Positions 1 to 3,708 of a stretch of 6,600 nucleotides of DNA are shown piece by piece. How positions within the stretch are numbered: position 1 is the first letter of the stretch; every line of letters starts with the position of its first letter. Below the pieces are notes generated by a model. That model did no database searches. It was not told the origin of the DNA and was given only the letters and a program-made list of their open reading frames with translations. Origin of the DNA: an uncultured Oscillospiraceae bacterium (GTDB lineage Bacteria; Bacillota; Clostridia; Oscillospirales; Acutalibacteraceae); the NCBI GenBank assembly GCA_910588415.1, contig CAJUPK010000134.1:1-6600 (forward strand), in the 5' to 3' direction. The translations under genes were made by a program, and so were the position numbers.

Positions 1-130
1 ACGACGTTTCTGGCGCTGGCGCGCAAGACCGTGGAGCTCTGCTCCACACCTCGCAGCCTTTGAAAAGGGCGAGGGTCCCCGGTGGGGACCGTCCCGAGCT
101 GACCGAACCGAAGGTGAGAAGGCGAAACTT
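1..130. repeat. palindrome-rich noncoding segment upstream of the potD-like gene
   Basis: This stretch lacks a recognisable protein in any frame, although frames stay open because it is GC-rich. It holds three adjacent inverted repeats: GTGGAGC-TCT-GCTCCAC at 31-47 (7-bp stem, 3-nt loop); CCTCGC at 49-54 with GCGAGG at 69-74, with an inner CCTT/AAGG stem around a TGAA loop; and GGTCCCC-GGT-GGGGACC at 74-90 (7-bp stem, 3-nt loop). None is followed directly by a T-tract, so they are not classical terminators. The dense hairpins resemble a dispersed intergenic repeat element or a structured mRNA leader. Which of these is right cannot be settled from one copy. A transporter permease gene would often sit directly upstream of potD, but no permease-like sequence is visible here. 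Confidence 0.4.
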
Positions 131-159
131 TTTCCCTTGCTCTCAGAAAGTATAAAAAT

Positions 160-167
160 AGAAAGGA
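160..167 (+). promoter_or_regulatory. Shine-Dalgarno of the potD-like gene
   Basis: The purine-rich AGAAAGGA lies 9 nt before the ATG at 177, within an AT-rich stretch that contrasts with the surrounding GC-rich DNA. It supports initiation at 177 (or at the immediately following ATG at 180). The nearer ATG at 167 is in another frame. Confidence 0.6.
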
Positions 168-176
168 TGAAGTGCG

Positions 177-1232
177 ATGATGAAGAGACGGATTGGACTG
201 CTGCTGTGCGGGCTGCTGCTGGCCCTGCTGGCCGCTGGCTGCGGCGGCAAAGAGGATGGCGGCCAGCTGGTGCTTTATACCTGGGAGGCTATGTTCCCCC
301 AGGAAGTGCTGGACGGCTTTACCCAGGAGACGGGCATTGCGGTGAGTTATGCCAACTTTGACTATGACGAGACCATGCTGGCCAAGCTGGAGGCAGCGGA
401 AGGCGGGGACTATGACCTGGTAGTGGCCGATGATTATATTATTGAGACCGTGATTGCCGAGGACCTGGCCCAAGAGCTGGACACAGCCCGGCTGGAGAAC
501 TATGGCAGTATCAATCCTGCCTATCAGGGGCAGTTTTTTGACCCGGAGGACCAGTATACCGTGCCCTATGGCGCGGGGGTGCAGACCATTGTGTACAACC
601 CCCAGGCTGTGGGAAGAGAGATTGCCGGGTATGGGGATCTGTGGGACGAGAGCCTGAAGGACAGCGTGGGCATCATTGACAGCGCCCGGGTGATCAATGG
701 CATGGCCCTGAAGGTGCTGGGCGAGAGCTATAACACCAGCGACCCGGCGGCCATTGAGCAGGCAGGGGAAAAGCTGCTGGAGCTGGCCCCCAATATCCGG
801 CTGATTAAGGACGACAACCTGCAGGACGACCTGCTCTCTGGCGAGGTGAGCGCCGCGGTGATGTACACCAGCCAGGTGACCATGGCCATGCTGGCCAATC
901 CGGAGCTGAAGGTGGTGTACCCCCAGGAGGGCATTGGCTTTGGAATTATGGCCCAGTTTATTCCTAAAAATGCCCCGAACCCGGATGCGGCCTATCAGTT
1001 TATAGATTATATCCTCCGCCCGGAGGTATCTGCCCAGTGTTATGAGTTTTTGGGCTACTACTGCACCAACAAGGACGCGGACAGCCTGATTGCAGAGGAG
1101 ATGCGGGGCTATCTCACCATGCCGGAGAGCTTTGCCCAGGACCCTGGCCGGGAGATGATTGGCAATATTACTGCCGAGGCCCTGGAGACCCACCAGAAGG
1201 TGTGGACGGAGTTTAAGTCTGCCTGCGGCTGA
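177..1232 (+). CDS. potD: PotD-like polyamine-type ABC transporter substrate-binding lipoprotein
   Basis: This 351-residue protein is an extracellular solute-binding protein of the spermidine/putrescine (PotD/PotF) type. It would be anchored to the outer face of the membrane and deliver ligand to an ABC permease. It starts with K3-R4-R5, a hydrophobic stretch and a lipobox LAAGC with lipidated Cys22. Family landmarks follow in order: YTWE at 34-37, FTQETGI at 48-54, YDLVVADDY at 79-87, VPYGAG at 129-134, DSARV at 168-172, PQEGIGFG at 249-256, and IPKNAPN at 262-268 before LRPEV at 280-284. The length suits the family (about 350). Compared with E. coli PotD as I recall it, Trp34 and Tyr85 have counterparts (W36, Y87). 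The acidic ligand residues Asp168, Glu171 and Asp257 align with S169, V172 and M258, and Trp255 with G256. The true ligand is therefore uncertain, although the family assignment is firm. No permease or ATPase gene lies in the window; they would be expected to the left. Confidence 0.9.
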   Translation: MMKRRIGLLLCGLLLALLAAGCGGKEDGGQLVLYTWEAMFPQEVLDGFTQETGIAVSYANFDYDETMLAKLEAAEGGDYDLVVADDYIIETVIAEDLAQELDTARLENYGSINPAYQGQFFDPEDQYTVPYGAGVQTIVYNPQAVGREIAGYGDLWDESLKDSVGIIDSARVINGMALKVLGESYNTSDPAAIEQAGEKLLELAPNIRLIKDDNLQDDLLSGEVSAAVMYTSQVTMAMLANPELKVVYPQEGIGFGIMAQFIPKNAPNPDAAYQFIDYILRPEVSAQCYEFLGYYCTNKDADSLIAEEMRGYLTMPESFAQDPGREMIGNITAEALETHQKVWTEFKSACG

Positions 1233-1267
1233 GAAGCCCATCTCTGCGGGAAAGTTTGTGGGCTTCT
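1232..1267 (+). repeat. inverted repeat overlapping the potD-like stop codon
   Basis: AGAAGCCCA at 1232-1240 and TGGGCTTCT at 1259-1267 form a perfect 9-bp stem with an 18-nt loop. The stem begins at the last base of the TGA stop. No T-run follows, so it is more likely a 3'-end-protecting or processing hairpin, or the first half of a tandem termination region, than a terminator by itself. Confidence 0.5.
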
Positions 1268-1282
1268 AGGAAGATAAAAGAG

Positions 1283-1323
1283 AAAAGAACAGGCTCCCGG
1301 TGCCGGAGAGCCTGTTCTTTTTT
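1283..1323. terminator. bidirectional rho-independent terminator
   Basis: AAAAGAACAGGCTC at 1283-1296 pairs with GAGCCTGTTCTTTT at 1308-1321. An inner CCG/CGG extension, after one bulged A at 1307, closes a GGTGCC apex. The T-run (1318-1323) follows on the plus strand. The A-rich arm (from about 1276) gives a U-rich tail on the minus strand. It lies between convergent genes and would stop both the potD-like transcript and the purL-to-NUDIX transcript. Confidence 0.88.
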
Positions 1324-1339
1324 ACTATATATAGGCTGT

Positions 1340-1816
1340 CTACATGCAGACCTCGTCCCGGCGAAGAGAGCCCAGGTATATGGGCGCCGGGGCGCTGAGT
1401 ACCTCCCGCACCCGGCCCCGCAGCTGGAGGGGGACCAGGGGCAGGCTTTCCGCCTCCTCGGGAGTGAACCAGGCGCTGCCAGTCTGCTGAAAGTCCAGCT
1501 CGGACTTTTCTCGGGCTGGGCCAGGCAGGACCTTCACCAGAAAGATGTGCATGCATCGGTGGCAGTATTGGGGGAACCGCTCCCACATTCCCTGGTTGGT
1601 GAAGATCTCCTCTGCCAGGGCGGCAAAGCGCACAGGCTCTACCGTGAGCCCGGTCTCCTCCAGCACCTCCCGGACCACAGCCTCCTCCATGGTCTCATAG
1701 GGGTGCTGGCCGCCGCCGGGCAGGTCATAGTACAGTTCCCCGTCGCTGGTCCGGTGGCTGTTCAGCAGCAGTCTGCCCTCTTGGCATACCAGGGCTTTGG
1801 CGGAGTTTCGTATCAT
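1340..1816 (-). CDS. NUDIX hydrolase domain protein
   Basis: This is a single-domain NUDIX hydrolase of 158 residues. Such enzymes cleave nucleoside-diphosphate-linked substrates, using a divalent metal bound by the Nudix box. The box fits GX5EX7REUXEEXGU at about residues 35-57: G35, E41, then REVLEETGL at 49-57, with all acidic metal ligands present. It is preceded by DLPGGG at 31-36. The substrate cannot be read from sequence; ADP-ribose, NADH, oxidised dNTPs or a sugar nucleotide are all possible. The frame stays open upstream to 1945, inside the DAHP synthase gene, but that extension encodes charged, non-family sequence, so I place the start at ATG 1816 (MIRNSAKAL). A TTG at 1822 sits 8 nt from a GAGGAG Shine-Dalgarno and is a serious alternative, adding two residues. 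It is the last gene of the minus-strand train, about 70 nt after the DAHP synthase gene and before a shared terminator. Confidence 0.88.
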   Translation of the reverse strand: MIRNSAKALVCQEGRLLLNSHRTSDGELYYDLPGGGQHPYETMEEAVVREVLEETGLTVEPVRFAALAEEIFTNQGMWERFPQYCHRCMHIFLVKVLPGPAREKSELDFQQTGSAWFTPEEAESLPLVPLQLRGRVREVLSAPAPIYLGSLRRDEVCM

Positions 1817-1830
1817 TTCCAAGGGTTTCA

Positions 1831-1836
1831 CTCCTC
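1831..1836 (-). promoter_or_regulatory. Shine-Dalgarno of the NUDIX gene (start-deciding)
   Basis: On the minus strand this reads GAGGAG. It is 8 nt from the in-frame TTG at 1822 and 14 nt from the in-frame ATG at 1816. Spacing favours the TTG while codon type favours the ATG. Either way it argues against starts inside the DAHP synthase gene. Confidence 0.6.
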
Positions 1837-1837
1837 T

Positions 1838-1858
1838 GAAGAGCCCGCAGCGCTCTTC
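1838..1858 (-). repeat. small hairpin just upstream of the NUDIX ribosome-binding site
   Basis: GAAGAGC at 1838-1844 and GCTCTTC at 1852-1858 form a perfect 7-bp stem with a 7-nt loop, in the gap between the DAHP synthase stop and the NUDIX Shine-Dalgarno (1 nt away). There is no U-tract downstream on the minus strand, so it is unlikely to end transcription. It could separate or modulate translation of the two genes or mark an RNA processing site. Confidence 0.4.
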
Positions 1859-1887
1859 GTATTTTTCTGATTCTTCGACAAGGCCTG

Positions 1888-2919
1888 CTAAGCCTTCTCC
1901 GCGATGGTGAAGATCAGGCTGCGGGTGTCCGCCCAGCCCAGACAAGGGTCTGTGATGGACTTGCCGTAGATCCGTTCCCCCTCAATGGGCTGGCAGCCCT
2001 CCTCCAGGTAACTCTCCACCATCACGCCTTTGATCAGGCGGTGCAGGTCCGGGTTATAGCTCCGGCTGTGGAGAACCTCGCTGACAATGCGAACCTGCTC
2101 TTTATATTTTTTGTCCGAGTTGGAGTGGTTCACATCCACAATCACCGCTGGGTTTTGCAGGTCTCGGTCCTGGTACAGGCCGCACAGGCGCATCAGGTCC
2201 TCGTAGTGATAATTGGGCACGCAGGTGCCGTATTTGTCCACGCCGCCCCGGAGGATGGCATGGGCCAGGGGGTTGCCCGTGGTGGCGGCGTCCCAGCCCC
2301 GGTAGAGAAAATTGTGGGAGCTTTGGGCCGCCTGGATGGAGTTGAGCATTACAGAGAGGTCGCCGCTGGTGGGATTCTTCATGCCCACGGGAATGTCCAT
2401 ACCGCTGGCCGTAAGCCGGTGCTGCTGGTTTTCCACGGACCGGGCGCCAACCGCCTCATAGCACAGCACATCGTCCAGATAGCTGCGGTTTTCAGGGTAG
2501 AGCATCTCATCGGCAGCGGTCAGGCCGCATTCCTCCATCACCCGGATGTGCATCCGGCGGATGGCGATAATGCCCTCCAGCAAGTCCGGGTCCTTGTCCG
2601 GGGAGGGCTGGTGGAGCATCCCTTTATAGCCCTGGCCAGTGGTGCGGGGCTTGTTGGTGTACACCCGGGGGATGAGAATGAGCCGGTCCTTCACAGCCTG
2701 GTGGATCTCCGCCAGCCGGTGGGCATACTCCAGCACAGCGTCCTGGTTGTCTGCGGAGCAGGGGCCAATAATGACAATAAACTTGTCGGACTTGCCTTCA
2801 AACACCCTGCGGATTTCCTGGTCCCGGGCAGCCTTCAGCTGCTGCAGGGCAGGGGACAGGGGGTATTGGGCTTTCAGGTCTCCGGGCAGGGGGAGCTGGC
2901 GGTTGAGCTGCATGGACAT
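1888..2919 (-). CDS. aroF: 3-deoxy-7-phosphoheptulonate (DAHP) synthase, class I AroF/G/H type
   Basis: This enzyme condenses phosphoenolpyruvate with erythrose 4-phosphate to give DAHP, the first step of the shikimate pathway to aromatic amino acids. The protein has 343 residues from ATG 2919, close to the roughly 350 of E. coli AroG. Landmarks are GPCSADN (metal-ligand Cys54), PRVYTNKPRTT (Arg85, Lys90), ARSVENQQHR (Arg160), PVGMKNPTSGD (Lys181), ILRGG (Arg224), VDVNHSNSDKK (His265), MVESYLEEG (Glu302) and YGKSITDPCLGW (Asp324). By analogy to AroG, Cys54, His265, Glu302 and Asp324 would bind the metal, and all are present. A GTG at 2928 is in frame, but AGAAAG sits only 1 nt from it versus 10 nt from ATG 2919. 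The gene starts 22 nt after the Cys-rich gene, so cotranscription is likely. The feedback effector and isozyme letter cannot be assigned. Confidence 0.94.
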   Translation of the reverse strand: MSMQLNRQLPLPGDLKAQYPLSPALQQLKAARDQEIRRVFEGKSDKFIVIIGPCSADNQDAVLEYAHRLAEIHQAVKDRLILIPRVYTNKPRTTGQGYKGMLHQPSPDKDPDLLEGIIAIRRMHIRVMEECGLTAADEMLYPENRSYLDDVLCYEAVGARSVENQQHRLTASGMDIPVGMKNPTSGDLSVMLNSIQAAQSSHNFLYRGWDAATTGNPLAHAILRGGVDKYGTCVPNYHYEDLMRLCGLYQDRDLQNPAVIVDVNHSNSDKKYKEQVRIVSEVLHSRSYNPDLHRLIKGVMVESYLEEGCQPIEGERIYGKSITDPCLGWADTRSLIFTIAEKA

Positions 2920-2941
2920 GGGGATCACGCTTTCTGTAAGT

Positions 2942-3691
2942 TTAGATTTTTACATATTCTTCTAGGATATCTTCTGGAATATCGATTTCATATTCACAGG
3001 TCAGGCCGCCGTCCAGCACGGAGCTGACCACTCTTCCCTGGAGCGGGCGGTTCAGGAAGGCCTCGGCAAAGTTCATCACGTGGCCCAGGCTGCAGCTGCA
3101 AAGAGCAGGGGAGACAGAAGCGCCGGACAGGATGGACTCTTTGGCAAAGGGACAGTGGCAGGCGTGGTAGCGCTTTTCCTGCGGACTGGCAGCTGCCAGG
3201 TACTGGCTTATATCAGCGGGGAAAGCCATGACACGCAGCACGTTTCCTGCCCGCACCGGGGCCAGCATGGACGGGTGCTCCCGGATGAAAGCCAGCACCT
3301 GGTCCGTGATATACTGGCCGTAGAAGTCTTTGCCGCTGCGGTTTAGCTCCTCAAAGTGGGCAAGCTCGCTCTCCAGGTGGGACTGGAGGAACACATCCAG
3401 GTCCCCTGCCTCCAAAAACTTCTCCCGGGCCCAGGCGCTCTGGGAAGGATGCAGGCCGTGGCGTACCTTGCAGAGGATATTCTGTACAGTCTCCGGCTCA
3501 GCCATACTCTCAAAGCGCTCCATGAACGCCCGCATACGGCAGCACTTACATGCGGCCTCTGTGTCAATATCCGGCAGGCTGAGGCCCTCTGTAAGCCTGT
3601 CCCAGAAGCCGTCGCCCAGCTGGGCGCAGATCTCCCGTTTAAAGGTGTTTATTCCAAATTTTTCATCGTACTTTATATTGGTGTCGCCCAT
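2942..3691 (-). CDS. uncharacterised cysteine/histidine-rich protein
   Basis: This 249-residue protein is probably soluble and cytoplasmic: there is no signal peptide or membrane segment. I do not recognise an assigned function. It has Cys/His clusters: C48, C50 and C51 in the N-terminal half; H176, C178, H179 and C180 in YHACHCPF; C198 and C200 in LCSCSLGH; and single C22, C74 and C232. The C-terminal half (a CHCP-type motif, then about 20 residues, then CxC-x2-G, a 'V-x-S-V-L-x-G' stretch and an acidic IPEDI end) resembles a group of uncharacterised Firmicutes proteins, perhaps DUF6144-like, with spaced cysteines suggestive of metal binding. That comparison is from memory. ATG 3691 has a purine-rich GGCGGTGGG upstream and lies 17 nt after the purL stop; the next gene follows by 22 nt. 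Position suggests coexpression with purL and the DAHP synthase gene, but no biochemical role can be inferred. Confidence 0.85.
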   Translation of the reverse strand: MGDTNIKYDEKFGINTFKREICAQLGDGFWDRLTEGLSLPDIDTEAACKCCRMRAFMERFESMAEPETVQNILCKVRHGLHPSQSAWAREKFLEAGDLDVFLQSHLESELAHFEELNRSGKDFYGQYITDQVLAFIREHPSMLAPVRAGNVLRVMAFPADISQYLAAASPQEKRYHACHCPFAKESILSGASVSPALCSCSLGHVMNFAEAFLNRPLQGRVVSSVLDGGLTCEYEIDIPEDILEEYVKI

Positions 3692-3708
3692 TTCGGTTTC
3701 CCACCGCC

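Noticed and set aside
151..156. TATAAA as a -10 promoter element for the potD-like gene
   Set aside because: No acceptable -35 hexamer sits 16-18 nt upstream, and the transcript would start within the Shine-Dalgarno. More likely just AT-rich translation-initiation sequence.
137..361. Plus-strand small open frame overlapping the start of the potD-like gene
   Set aside because: It has no ribosome-binding site and a low-complexity Arg/Gly/Ala product, and most of it lies inside the potD-like gene in another frame. It is open because of GC bias.
1256..1870. Plus-strand open frame antisense to the NUDIX gene
   Set aside because: It runs through the terminator hairpin and its product has no family features, whereas the opposite strand encodes a complete Nudix box.
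1817..1945. N-terminal extension of the NUDIX protein into the DAHP synthase gene
   Set aside because: The extra residues are not family-like, and the only good Shine-Dalgarno (1831-1836) is downstream of this region's start.
2926..2928. GTG at 2928 as the DAHP synthase start
   Set aside because: The purine-rich AGAAAG ends only 1 nt upstream of it but is 10 nt upstream of ATG 2919. Not fully excluded.
2041..3027. Long plus-strand open frame antisense to the DAHP synthase gene
   Set aside because: The minus strand has all catalytic DAHP synthase motifs. The plus-strand product is a His/Val/Gly-rich shadow.
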